DNA of 18,161 nt from DASRAJ01 sp039920305 (GTDB taxonomy: Bacteria; Bacteroidota; Bacteroidia; Chitinophagales; UBA10324). Location of the stretch: positions 1-18,161 of the forward strand of contig JBDSEA010000073.1 of the NCBI GenBank assembly GCA_039920305.1, given 5' to 3'. Each line of letters opens with the position of its first letter. Positions within the stretch are counted from its first letter, which is position 1. The translations under genes and the position numbers were made by a program. Under the pieces are notes generated by a model. It searched no databases. It was not told where the DNA came from and saw only the letters and a list, made by a program, of their open reading frames with translations. Shown here piece by piece: positions 1 through 7,384 of this stretch.

Positions 1-227
1 GGGATGTGAGAACAGCATGTCAGACTGCCTGCCCCACGGAAGCCATTCACTTTGGAAATGTGCTCGAGGAAACAAGTGTTGTTCGTGGTCATCATGAAGA
101 TCCCCGGGCCTACTATGTGCTGAGCGAGCTGAATACGCGCCCTTCTATTGCCTACATGAAGAAGGTGCGGAATACGGATGAGAAGGTGGCGACCTATGTG
201 AACAGGGAAGAAGCGAAGGAGGGTTAA
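1..227 (+). CDS. actB: ActB C-terminus (ACIII iron-sulfur subunit), partial
   Basis: This is the last 75 codons of a gene cut by the left edge; the reading frame runs in from base 3. The visible tail contains CQTACP, a C-x3-C-P pattern typical of the last cysteines of a 4Fe-4S ferredoxin-type cluster, followed by PTEAIHFGN and a polar tail ending in EAKEG. In ACIII, ActB is the large periplasmic subunit that pairs a molybdopterin-like domain without cofactor with an iron-sulfur domain, and it relays electrons from the quinol site at ActC towards the heme c subunits. The assignment rests on this cysteine motif and on actC, actD, actE and actF downstream. The next gene is not actC, as would be usual, but a secreted protein. 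The 4Fe-4S reading is firm; the ActB name relies on context. Confidence 0.85.
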   Translation, partial: DVRTACQTACPTEAIHFGNVLEETSVVRGHHEDPRAYYVLSELNTRPSIAYMKKVRNTDEKVATYVNREEAKEG

Positions 228-302
228 TTTAGTTTTTAGTTGTTAGTTGTTAGTGCTTAGCTCTTAGTTTGAAGTTTAGGGTTTGAAGTTTAGAGTTGAA
301 AC
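228..302. repeat. Heptanucleotide tandem repeat, TTAGTTG type
   Basis: The actB stop is followed at once by six tandem 7-nt units at 229-270, with variants TTAGTTT, TTAGTTG (twice), TTAGTGC, TTAGCTC and TTAGTTT. The periodicity continues as a 14-nt unit repeated about twice up to 300 (GAAGTTTAGGGTTT, then GAAGTTTAGAGTTG). Each of the six units carries TAG on the coding strand, and because 7 is not a multiple of 3 all three frames are closed. No hairpin terminator or clear TAnnTTTG promoter was seen here, so read-through into the next gene is likely. Confidence 0.8.
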
Positions 303-1178
303 ATGAAGAAAATTATCACCATCACCATATTATTTTTCTGCGGGCAATGGTCATTTGCACAAGCGCCGTGGAATGCAAAGGTGATGCTGCACAATCCAAT
401 TTATGGTAATGTTGATACGGTTTGGATCGGGTGTGATTCTGCCGGTGGCTGGGGTTACCAGGAGGGATTGGATGTAATAGACACAACTCTTGATACACCA
501 TTTGGCTTGTGGGCTGATGATTCACTGATTTCCGATGGATGTTTCAATCTAAAAAAAGATATTAAAAATTTTGTTACCGGAATACAATATTATGATCTTC
601 AAATGATTGATTCTGGATCTTTCCTTCCTTCGGATTATATCAAAATAGACACCAATGAATTTAAATTTGATAATGGGTTTTATAAAATTACCGCTGCGTG
701 GATCAGTGTATTAGAATGCGGATATGTAATGGATTTTGATGTTGATATTTGGGGATTCTATAACGGTGGTGATACAATTAATTTTCCTGATAATCCCTTT
801 TATACGGATTCCATTACTCTTATTCCTGAAAGCGGCTGGTATTGTTGTGTTCCATTAGAATATTCGCAGATGAGAATCAGGATGTGGGTTGCATTCAATG
901 CATATGTGACCACAGGTTTTCAAGCTATAGCTGACATTCCTTGTAAAATATTTCCAAATCCTGCCCATGAATTTTTATTCATTCAAAATGAAACCAATTT
1001 TCAAAGATTTGAAATCATTAATGCATTAGGACAAAAATTGTTTGAAGGCTTAATTGATCAGCAGAAAGCAACATCACAAATTAATTTAAGCAGATTGACT
1101 CAGGGTATTTATTCTGTGAGAATTTTTAATAAGTCGGAACAGATGCCGGTGGCCATTAATCAATTTGTTCTTATATAA
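303..1178 (+). CDS. Secreted protein with T9SS type A sorting domain
   Basis: The 291-residue product starts with a Sec signal peptide (MKKIITITILFFCGQWSFAQA, cleavage probably near residue 19-21). A central region of about 190 residues, rich in Asp, Tyr and Trp, matches no family I recognise. From about residue 213 to the end is a T9SS C-terminal sorting domain, with IFPNP (residues 216-220), FEIINALGQ, INLSRLTQGIYSVRI and a final hydrophobic strand. Such cargo crosses the inner membrane by Sec and the outer membrane by the PorSS system, then is released or anchored at the surface. The gene is visibly more AT-rich than the respiratory genes around it. It lies in their orientation with short gaps, so it is probably co-transcribed with actB. 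The secretion route is well supported; the function is unknown. Confidence 0.85.
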   Translation: MKKIITITILFFCGQWSFAQAPWNAKVMLHNPIYGNVDTVWIGCDSAGGWGYQEGLDVIDTTLDTPFGLWADDSLISDGCFNLKKDIKNFVTGIQYYDLQMIDSGSFLPSDYIKIDTNEFKFDNGFYKITAAWISVLECGYVMDFDVDIWGFYNGGDTINFPDNPFYTDSITLIPESGWYCCVPLEYSQMRIRMWVAFNAYVTTGFQAIADIPCKIFPNPAHEFLFIQNETNFQRFEIINALGQKLFEGLIDQQKATSQINLSRLTQGIYSVRIFNKSEQMPVAINQFVLI

Positions 1179-1187
1179 ACTAAAAAA

Positions 1188-2075
1188 GTGATAAAGATTT
1201 TATTATTATTCATAATCTTCATAATCACATTGAATAGTTCTGCTCAAACATATACAGTACCAGGAGCTCAAACACAGCCTGCATGGGTTTTTCCTATGTG
1301 GTTTGAGGATGGAAGTGGGGCAAAGGATACATTATACTTCTGCTATGATCCAGCGGCGAACACAGGTCCACCTCTAGATACGTTAATGGGAGAAATAAGG
1401 CAGATAATGGACACAAGTAAGTTTAATGTATATTTTGATTGTAGTTTTTCTATTGATTTTAGCGTACTAAAGATCAAAGTAGACAGTGCTGACCTAGCCA
1501 AGGACATTTGTGTATGGAAAGCATATATACCAATAAAGATTAAGTGGGACAAAAACCTTTTCTATAGTGATTCTTTGCCCTACCCAGATCAATCTCCGGC
1601 GCCAAGAGCCGAAGGCCATTTTTTCTTTGATTTACCCACAATCTCATTAGATCCCGAACCAAATTGTCTAAGTCCAATACTGATGACTGATTCAATAATA
1701 ACACCCTTTGATTGTTACGCAACAGATAGTGTAATATTGGGAGGTGGTTTTTCGATAATGAATTTTACGCTTGCTTCCTGGCAAGGAAAACCATTGAATA
1801 CGGGAACTATAGTAAGTGCCCTAAAAGAAAGAGACAGGTTTAATGTTTATCCCAATTTGATAACGACTGTTGCCAATATTGATAACCAAGATGTAAACTC
1901 TTATTCTTTCACGGTCATAAATTCATCAGGAAATAGTGTGCTAAAGGAAATTATTGCACCTCTTTCAAAAAATTCTATTTATGTTCAAAACTGGAAACCT
2001 GGCTTATACTCGCTGCAAGCCATAAATCAAGCAAACGGAAAACATGTTTATTTCAAGCTTATAAAATCAAACTAA
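1188..2075 (+). CDS. Secreted T9SS-cargo-like protein, paralogue 1 (degenerate YPNL)
   Basis: The 295-residue product begins at GTG nine bases after the previous stop. Its signal peptide (IKILLLFIIFIITLNSSAQ) is followed by TYTVPGAQTQPAWVFPMWF and KDTLYFCYD, then a middle block with YSDSLPYPD (from residue 126) and PAPRAEGH. Both blocks recur almost unchanged in the next gene, so the two are tandem duplicates. The last 80 residues have the shape of a T9SS type A sorting domain (FNVYPN, YSFTVINSSGNSV, WKPGLYSLQAI), but the usual YPNP reads YPNL at residues 221-224. The protein may still be exported by T9SS, or may be drifting. I recognise no catalytic motif. The context suggests co-transcription with the ACIII genes, although the AT-rich composition suggests a separate origin. 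Confidence 0.82.
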   Translation: MIKILLLFIIFIITLNSSAQTYTVPGAQTQPAWVFPMWFEDGSGAKDTLYFCYDPAANTGPPLDTLMGEIRQIMDTSKFNVYFDCSFSIDFSVLKIKVDSADLAKDICVWKAYIPIKIKWDKNLFYSDSLPYPDQSPAPRAEGHFFFDLPTISLDPEPNCLSPILMTDSIITPFDCYATDSVILGGGFSIMNFTLASWQGKPLNTGTIVSALKERDRFNVYPNLITTVANIDNQDVNSYSFTVINSSGNSVLKEIIAPLSKNSIYVQNWKPGLYSLQAINQANGKHVYFKLIKSN

Positions 2076-2112
2076 CTCCCAATGGAAAAATTATTTATCC
2101 TTTAAATTGCCT

Positions 2113-2991
2113 ATGATGATAAAAATTTTCTTTCTCTTTTTTTTCTTGATGGTTACACTTAGGATTACTGCACAAACCTACACTGTTCCCGGTGCACAAA
2201 TACAACCCGCATGGGTATTTCCATTATGGTTTGAAAATGCAGACGGGCAGAAAGATACTTTGTATTTCTGTTATGATTCTACTGCCAACTATCCATATCC
2301 TGATACCTTATTTGGTGTGAAACTGGTGCACGATGATCCGTCTGTTTTTAACATGACTTTTGATGCTCTACCGTTTAATGATACATCACATTTAAAAGTT
2401 GTCGCATTAACAGAAGATGTTTTAAGTAGCGGAGTATCCCTGTTTTCTCAAAATGTTATTTTACCTCTGATTCTCCGCTGGGATCCAAGTGTATTTTATA
2501 GCGATTCTCTTCCTTATCCTGATGAAGACCCGGCACCAAGAGCCGAAGGGCATCTATGGTTTGATTTGCCAACATTTGTTGACAGTTGCTCATACAGTGT
2601 TCCGATTTTAATGACAGACACTTCCTCGCCATTTGCATATTGCCATAAAGCAGATAGTATAGTTTTTAATGGGCAGTATCTATCTTATCTGGTTTTTAGT
2701 GTGCATCCCTGGAAAGGAATTATTTTGAACGTAACTTATGCTGCTAAGGAGGAAGAAATCAAAGTATATCCCAATCCCTTTAAAGATAATTTGATTTTGG
2801 AAATGGGAAACACTTTCTTAGGAAAATTACAGTTTCAAATTTTTGATTTAAATGGACACAGAACTGTGGAACAGGCAGTGAAAACTTCCACTTCTCAGAT
2901 TGATGTATCATCACTTTTACCAGGTATTTATTGTTGGCTTCTGTCAGGAGAAAATAAAATTATTGCAAAGGATAAATTTGTTAAGGTTTAA
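2113..2991 (+). CDS. Secreted protein with T9SS sorting domain, paralogue 2
   Basis: The product has about 292 residues, counting from the first of two adjacent ATG codons; a TTG at 2107 is in frame but less likely. A signal peptide (MMIKIFFLFFFLMVTLRITAQ) is followed by TYTVPGAQIQPAWVFPLWF, KDTLYFCYD, YSDSLPYPD (from residue 129) and PAPRAEGH, all shared with the upstream paralogue. Cysteines occur at matching places in both. The C-terminal domain has the standard KVYPNP (YPNP at 219-222), FQIFDLNGH and VSSLLPGIYCWLL, a clear T9SS type A sorting signal. The stop is 17 bases before actC, so the gene is placed to be read as part of the ACIII transcript. The substrate or role is unknown; a surface or periplasm-facing structural role is only one possibility. 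Confidence 0.85.
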   Translation: MMIKIFFLFFFLMVTLRITAQTYTVPGAQIQPAWVFPLWFENADGQKDTLYFCYDSTANYPYPDTLFGVKLVHDDPSVFNMTFDALPFNDTSHLKVVALTEDVLSSGVSLFSQNVILPLILRWDPSVFYSDSLPYPDEDPAPRAEGHLWFDLPTFVDSCSYSVPILMTDTSSPFAYCHKADSIVFNGQYLSYLVFSVHPWKGIILNVTYAAKEEEIKVYPNPFKDNLILEMGNTFLGKLQFQIFDLNGHRTVEQAVKTSTSQIDVSSLLPGIYCWLLSGENKIIAKDKFVKV

Positions 2992-3008
2992 ACTATAATT
3001 GGAAATAA

Positions 3009-4430
3009 ATGCATCCCGAATCATACTTAAGACCACCCCTGATTCATGGCGCCAAGACCTATGAGCAGATCACCAATGATATTGCCCGCGCGGTAGAGGC
3101 AAGGCCTTCCCGGCTCTGGTGGATCGTAACCACCATTACAGGTTGTGTCATGCTGTGGGGCTTGTTTGCCATCAGCTGGACTGTTTGGTTTGGGATCGGA
3201 GTGTGGGGCTTGAACCGTACCATCGGGTGGGGCTGGGACATCACCAACTTCGTATGGTGGATCGGTATCGGGCACGCGGGTACACTTATTTCCGCCATTC
3301 TTCTTTTGTTCCGTCAGAAGTGGCGGGTGGGGGTGAACCGCTCAGCAGAAGCCATGACCATCTTTGCAGTGATCTGCGCCGGGCTTTTCCCGATCTTTCA
3401 CATGGGCCGGGTTTGGGTTGCCTTCTACAACCTTCCCTACCCTAATACCAGGGGACCCGTCTGGCCCAATTTCAATTCTCCTCTGATGTGGGATGTGTTT
3501 GCCATCTCCACCTACTTCTCCGTGTCATTGATGTTCTGGTACACGGGATTGATTCCTGACATCGCACTCATCCGCGACCGGGCCAAGAAAAAGTGGGCGA
3601 AAATATTTTACGGCATCACGAGCTTCGGCTGGGTGGGCTCAGCCAAGCACTGGCAGCGGCATGAGGCGCTCTCGCTGGTGCTTGCGGGAATTTCAACGCC
3701 CCTCGTGCTTTCAGTGCACACCATTGTATCCTTCGACTTCGCCACATCGGTCATACCCGGCTGGCACACCACCATCTTCCCGCCCTACTTTGTTGCGGGT
3801 GCCATCTTCTCAGGGTTCGCCATGGTGCTCACCCTGATGCTGGTGACAAGAAAAGTTTTAAATCTTGAAGACTACATCACGCTGGATCACATTGAATCCA
3901 TGAACAAGATCATCATCCTCACCGGTTCGATTGTGGGAAGCGCCTATCTCACGGAATTATTCACTGCGTGGTATTCCCAGAATCCTTATGAGCAATATGC
4001 CTTTGCCAACCGCGCCCTCGGCCCCTATTACTGGAGCTACTGGAGCATGATGACCTGCAACGTGATCTCACCCCAGCTGTTCTGGATAAAGAAATTAAGG
4101 AGAAGCGTATGGTTCACCTTCTTCATGTCCATCGTGATCAACTGCGGGATGTGGTTTGAGAGATTTGTGATTATTGTTACTTCCATCCACAGGGATTACA
4201 TTCCATCTTCATGGGCAATGTATTCACCTACATGGGTCGAGATCAGCTTCTTCCTGGGTACGATAGGATTGTTCAGCACAGCGTTCCTGGTATTCGCCAA
4301 GCTGATGCCGGTAATTGCCATTGCAGAGGTCAAGCACATTTTAAAAACATCAGGGGAATCACAGAAGAGGGCGCAGCATGAGGCAGCGCGTCATCCTCAT
4401 GCTGAAGAAGTGATTCCTCAAACGATTTAA
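3009..4430 (+). CDS. actC: ActC, NrfD-like quinol-binding membrane subunit of ACIII
   Basis: The 473-residue protein is an integral membrane subunit of the NrfD/PsrC family with about ten transmembrane helices. Recognisable segments are WWIVTTITGCVMLWGLF, DITNFVWWIGIGHAGTLISA, FPIFHMGRVWVAFYNLPYPN, KHWQRHEALSLVLAGISTPLVLSVH cut by loops, and WFERFVIIVTSIHRDYIPS. The G-I-G-H-A-G and HMGR motifs are typical of ActC. In ACIII it lies against the iron-sulfur subunit ActB and is thought to form the menaquinol oxidation site, with a possible role in proton translocation. The His-rich C-terminal tail is cytoplasmic or periplasmic and poorly conserved. The gene lies 17 bases after the T9SS gene and 16 before actD. 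The length and motifs make this a firm assignment. Confidence 0.95.
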   Translation: MHPESYLRPPLIHGAKTYEQITNDIARAVEARPSRLWWIVTTITGCVMLWGLFAISWTVWFGIGVWGLNRTIGWGWDITNFVWWIGIGHAGTLISAILLLFRQKWRVGVNRSAEAMTIFAVICAGLFPIFHMGRVWVAFYNLPYPNTRGPVWPNFNSPLMWDVFAISTYFSVSLMFWYTGLIPDIALIRDRAKKKWAKIFYGITSFGWVGSAKHWQRHEALSLVLAGISTPLVLSVHTIVSFDFATSVIPGWHTTIFPPYFVAGAIFSGFAMVLTLMLVTRKVLNLEDYITLDHIESMNKIIILTGSIVGSAYLTELFTAWYSQNPYEQYAFANRALGPYYWSYWSMMTCNVISPQLFWIKKLRRSVWFTFFMSIVINCGMWFERFVIIVTSIHRDYIPSSWAMYSPTWVEISFFLGTIGLFSTAFLVFAKLMPVIAIAEVKHILKTSGESQKRAQHEAARHPHAEEVIPQTI

Positions 4431-4446
4431 AAGATTTGTCAGCGAT

Positions 4447-4980
4447 ATGAAACATTACATGCTTGGTTTATTCGATGATGATGAGGTGCTGCTGAATGCA
4501 GTGGATAAGGTACAGGCGCAGGGCATGAAGATCCATGACTGTGTAACGCCCTTTGCTGTCCATGGACTGGATCATAAGTTAGGCTTGCGGGAATCGAAGC
4601 TTCACATTGGTGGATTCTGGGTTGGAGCCGTTGCCTGTGCTACAGCTCTTGGTTTCATGTCATGGGTATTCGTTGGAAACTGGCCCATCACTTTCGGTGG
4701 CAAGCCCCACTTTTCATTGCCTGCATTCATTCCAATCACTTTTGAGTTTACAGTTCTGAACGCATCGCTGTGGATGACGCTGGCGTTTTGCGTGCTGAAC
4801 CATATCTGGCCGGGAAGATTCCGTGAGTCACTCGATCCCAGAACTACAAGTCACCTGTTCGGGATGGTTTTTAAAATCAATGAGCAGACTTCGCAGGACG
4901 AAAAGAACAAAATTGCGCAGGTGCTTACGGAAGCGGGTGCGGTGGAAGTGCGGGAGAGGGTGCTGGAGAGGCATTATTGA
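4447..4980 (+). CDS. actD: ActD, DUF3341 membrane subunit of ACIII
   Basis: The product of 177 residues fits the DUF3341 family, the usual ActD subunit. It begins with a small soluble domain (YMLGLFDDDEVLLNAVDKVQ, then GMKIHDCVTPFAVHGLD), continues with two transmembrane helices around residues 58-80 and 97-120, and ends in a short soluble part (SHLFGMVFKINEQTS). ActD is a structural subunit bound next to ActC and ActF and has no cofactor. The gene follows actC by 16 bases. It is followed by a 348-base gap filled with repeats, in contrast to the tight spacing before it. Confidence 0.93.
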   Translation: MKHYMLGLFDDDEVLLNAVDKVQAQGMKIHDCVTPFAVHGLDHKLGLRESKLHIGGFWVGAVACATALGFMSWVFVGNWPITFGGKPHFSLPAFIPITFEFTVLNASLWMTLAFCVLNHIWPGRFRESLDPRTTSHLFGMVFKINEQTSQDEKNKIAQVLTEAGAVEVRERVLERHY

Positions 4981-4981
4981 A

Positions 4982-5277
4982 TGTTTGAAGGGTTGACGGG
5001 TAATTGGTAAAGTTTGAAGGGTTTGGGAGTTTGAGGGGTTGACGGGTAATTGGTAGGGTTTGGGAGTTTGAAGAGTTGACGAGTAATTGGTAAAGTTTGA
5101 AGGGTTTGAAGGGTTGAATGATTGATCAATAATTTTTAAAGTTTAAAGGGGTTGGAGGGTTGGAGGGTTGGAGGGTTGGAGGGTTTGAGGGTTTGAGGGT
5201 TTGAAGGGTTTGAAGGGTTGACAAAAGTTTGAAGGGTGACAGAAGTTTAAAGGTTTGAGGTTTGGGTTTTTGGTTGT
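4982..5277. repeat. G/T-rich degenerate tandem repeat between actD and actE
   Basis: This 348-base intergenic stretch is almost entirely repeat. Its first part has three copies of an 18-nt unit, GTTGACGGGTAATTGGTA, at 4992-5009 and 5038-5055 and with one change at 5075-5092, separated by GTTTGAAGGGTTTGGGAG-like sequence. The second part (5148-5217) is a tidy array of GGGTTGGA, then GGGTTTGA, then GGGTTTGAA. The coding strand is G and T rich and nearly free of C. The last 50 bases before actE (from about 5278) are ordinary AT-rich leader. No hairpin terminator and no exact TAnnTTTG box were found; TAAAGTTTG variants have one base too many. Confidence 0.85.
5149..5217 (+). promoter_or_regulatory. 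Candidate G-quadruplex array upstream of actE
   Basis: Nine GGG runs start at 5149, 5157, 5165, 5173, 5181, 5189, 5197, 5206 and 5215, with loops of five or six bases such as TTGGA and TTTGA. Any four consecutive runs satisfy the standard G3-N(1-7) quadruplex pattern. The G-rich strand is the mRNA-like strand, so the RNA could fold too. The motif is seen directly; folding and any effect on actE expression are inference. Confidence 0.55.
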
Positions 5278-5328
5278 TATGCAGTTTAACAATTACAAAT
5301 AACTAACATCATAATAATTCATCTCAAG

Positions 5329-6027
5329 ATGAAGTTGCAAAACATAAAACAATTAACAGTATTGTCCGCGGTGGTTTCACTCATCATCGCGCAGGCATCG
5401 TGCTATTATCCTAAAACAAGTCCGGGATGGGAATACATGCCGGATATGGCCAATGCGATCAGCTACGAAACTTACAGTCCCGATCCGTTTTTTGGCGACA
5501 GCATGACATCCAGACTTCCCGTAACCGGCTCTATCCCACGGGGTGTGTACGAGCCGTTTCATTTCGGCCCTCCCCCCTTAACTACCGGCTATGATTCAGC
5601 AGGCTTACTCCTGCACTTCCCTGCATGGCTTGATAGTAATTCACTGGCTGATGCAAGTCATCTTTACAATATCTATTGCTCAGTCTGTCATGGTGCAGGC
5701 GGCCATGGCGATGGCACCATTGTAAAGAACGACCAGCTGAAAAACCCGTTTCCGCCACCCCCCTCTTACTTTGATGATTTACACATCAATCTTCCGGAAG
5801 GAAAAATGTATTACAGCGTTCATTACGGAAAAAATCTGATGGGACCTTATTCAAAAGTTTTGAATAGAACCGAGGTTTGGAAGGTGGTTTATTATGTAAA
5901 GAGCCTGCAGCTTAATCACCAGGACAGTGCAGCCAGTGCAGGAGCAAAAGCAACAGCATCAGCGGCAGATAAAGCGGATTCATCGGCGGTTGGGATCATT
6001 GCGGATACGACGAAGAATGGTGAATAG
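5329..6027 (+). CDS. actE: ActE, monoheme cytochrome c lipoprotein subunit of ACIII
   Basis: The 232-residue protein has an N-terminal hydrophobic signal ending in IIAQASC (Cys25), so it is probably a lipoprotein, though Gln at the -3 position is not classical. One heme c site, CSVCH, lies at residues 117-121 (Cys117, Cys120, His121), and Met171 in YGKNLMGPYS is the likely sixth ligand. The segment PGWEYMPDMA near residue 33 is typical of ActE. In ACIII this subunit carries electrons out towards the oxidase. The tail from about residue 200 is low-complexity Ala/Ser/Asp. The stop codon lies inside the first unit of the heptad array that follows. The gene lies between two repeat-filled gaps with its own AT-rich leader. 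Confidence 0.93.
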   Translation: MKLQNIKQLTVLSAVVSLIIAQASCYYPKTSPGWEYMPDMANAISYETYSPDPFFGDSMTSRLPVTGSIPRGVYEPFHFGPPPLTTGYDSAGLLLHFPAWLDSNSLADASHLYNIYCSVCHGAGGHGDGTIVKNDQLKNPFPPPPSYFDDLHINLPEGKMYYSVHYGKNLMGPYSKVLNRTEVWKVVYYVKSLQLNHQDSAASAGAKATASAADKADSSAVGIIADTTKNGE

Positions 6028-6103
6028 TGAGTAGTAAATAGGGAATAGGGGGTAGTGGGTAGTGGGTAGTGGGTAATGAGTAGGAAGTAGGGAAGAGTGA
6101 ATA
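6020..6103. repeat. Heptanucleotide tandem repeat, GTGGGTA type, 12 units
   Basis: Twelve contiguous 7-nt units run from 6020 to 6103: GTGAATA, GTGAGTA, GTAAATA, GGGAATA, GGGGGTA, GTGGGTA (three times), ATGAGTA, GGAAGTA, GGGAAGA and GTGAATA. The first unit overlaps the stop codon of actE. Most unit junctions read TAG on the coding strand, and TGA also occurs, so all frames are closed. The remaining 52 bases before actF are AT-rich leader with ATTAAC repeats. Confidence 0.85.
6050..6073 (+). promoter_or_regulatory. Candidate G-quadruplex upstream of actF
   Basis: Four GGG runs at 6050, 6057, 6064 and 6071 are separated by identical TAGT loops, a textbook G3-N4 quadruplex pattern. Another run starts at 6041 and one at 6090. 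The G-rich strand is again the mRNA-like strand. The pattern is seen; folding and function are inference. Confidence 0.5.
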
Positions 6104-6155
6104 GGTGAGCCCGAAATGAAGAACCATTAACAAAACAATTAACGATTAACGAAAC

Positions 6156-7364
6156 ATGGATCACGCAGTCAATATCGAGGAAAAGTTTGTGATGTCCGCA
6201 CGATTGAAGATGTGGAGCTTCATCATGACCGGGCTTGGAATGCTGGGCATCATTATCAGTTTCTTCACCTATCATGATGAGGAGGGAACAAAACATGTGT
6301 GGGCTACATTGCTTACAGTGGCTGTTTTTTTTCAAGGCATAGTTATCGCAAATGCCTTCTTTCAGGCAGCCACCTATGTGGCGTATGGAGGATGGCAAAC
6401 GGCATTAAGAAGAGTTCCGGAGGCAATCGGAATGATGCTTCCTGTTACCGGCTTGCTTTTATTCCTCATCTTATCAGTTCCGTTCCTCATCTACGGTTAT
6501 CACCCAATTTATGAATGGACGCACCATGCAGTAGCTGAGGAAGATCCGATCATATCGGGTAAGACCGCTTATCTCAACCTTCCCTTCTTCTTCATCCGGT
6601 TCTTTTTCTTTGTGGGCATCCTTACATTCTTTACCCACATGATGCGGAAAAATTCGTTGCGGGAAGACGAGGACCACGATTTGAAATATTACAAAAGCAA
6701 TTTGAAATGGGCATCCCTGTTCCTTGTATTTTTCGCTGTTTATATACTTGTCACTGCCTGGGACTGGCTTATGTCAATTGACGCACACTGGTACAGTACC
6801 ATGTATGGATGGTACACGTTCGCGAGCAATTGGGTAAATGGAATTGCGGTGCTTACGCTGGTAATACTGTACCTGAAAAGAAAAAAATACCTTACTCCGG
6901 TAAATAACAGTCACTTGCATGACCTGGGCAAGATGATGTTTGCCTTCAGCATTTTCTGGACCTATGTTACTTTCGATCAGTTCATGCTGATCTGGTATGC
7001 AAACATCCCTGAGGAAACACAATACTTCCGCATGCGCTATGATCATTTCATGTGGTTCTTCTATGCAATATTCATCATCAATTTCTGTGCGCCCTTCCTG
7101 GTATTAATGAGCCGTGATGCCAAGAGAAAAGTAAAAGTGCTTGCGATTGCCTGCGTAATCATCATCACCGGACATTTTATTGATTACTACCTGATGGTTT
7201 ATCCAGCAACCATTCATACCCCTAAATTTGGCTTAGTGGAGGTAAGTACCCTGCTTTTCTTTAGTGGTATTTTTATCTTCGGTGTATTTACCAATTTGGG
7301 CAAAGCAGGATTAATTCCGAAGCATGATCCATTTTTGCAGGAAAGTTTACATCATTCAACCTGA
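6156..7364 (+). CDS. actF: ActF, NrfD-like membrane subunit of ACIII
   Basis: The 402-residue protein is the second NrfD-like membrane subunit, a distant relative of ActC with about ten hydrophobic helices. Markers are LGMLGIIISFFTYHDEEG cut short here, GYHPIYEWTHHAV, LTFFTHMMRKNSL, TAWDWLMSIDAHWYSTMYGW and WTYVTFDQFMLIWYANIPEE. WDWLMS-DxHWYSTMYG is the family signature. In ACIII it packs beside ActD and the heme subunits and may hold a proton path; a quinone site has been proposed in related proteins. The gene starts 52 bases after the GTGGGTA array and ends 20 bases before coxB, so it links the ACIII and oxidase halves of the cluster. Confidence 0.94.
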   Translation: MDHAVNIEEKFVMSARLKMWSFIMTGLGMLGIIISFFTYHDEEGTKHVWATLLTVAVFFQGIVIANAFFQAATYVAYGGWQTALRRVPEAIGMMLPVTGLLLFLILSVPFLIYGYHPIYEWTHHAVAEEDPIISGKTAYLNLPFFFIRFFFFVGILTFFTHMMRKNSLREDEDHDLKYYKSNLKWASLFLVFFAVYILVTAWDWLMSIDAHWYSTMYGWYTFASNWVNGIAVLTLVILYLKRKKYLTPVNNSHLHDLGKMMFAFSIFWTYVTFDQFMLIWYANIPEETQYFRMRYDHFMWFFYAIFIINFCAPFLVLMSRDAKRKVKVLAIACVIIITGHFIDYYLMVYPATIHTPKFGLVEVSTLLFFSGIFIFGVFTNLGKAGLIPKHDPFLQESLHHST

Positions 7365-7384
7365 AAAGAATTTAACAACATACA

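Noticed and set aside
2082..2105. Seven-codon ORF (MEKLFIL) between the two T9SS paralogues
   Set aside because: It resembles the start of a signal peptide and may be a remnant of an earlier gene start, but it is too short to support as a gene or leader peptide.
3119..3445. Alternative-frame ORF of 108 codons inside actC
   Set aside because: It is a shadow of actC in another frame; the ActC frame carries all the family motifs.
4982..5277. Possible CRISPR array between actD and actE
   Set aside because: Units are short, degenerate and contiguous, with no unique spacers of even length and no cas genes.
5916..6398. Antisense ORF of 160 codons on the - strand over actE and actF
   Set aside because: Its middle is a translation of the heptad repeat (Thr-His-Tyr-rich) and its flanks are antisense to strongly supported genes.
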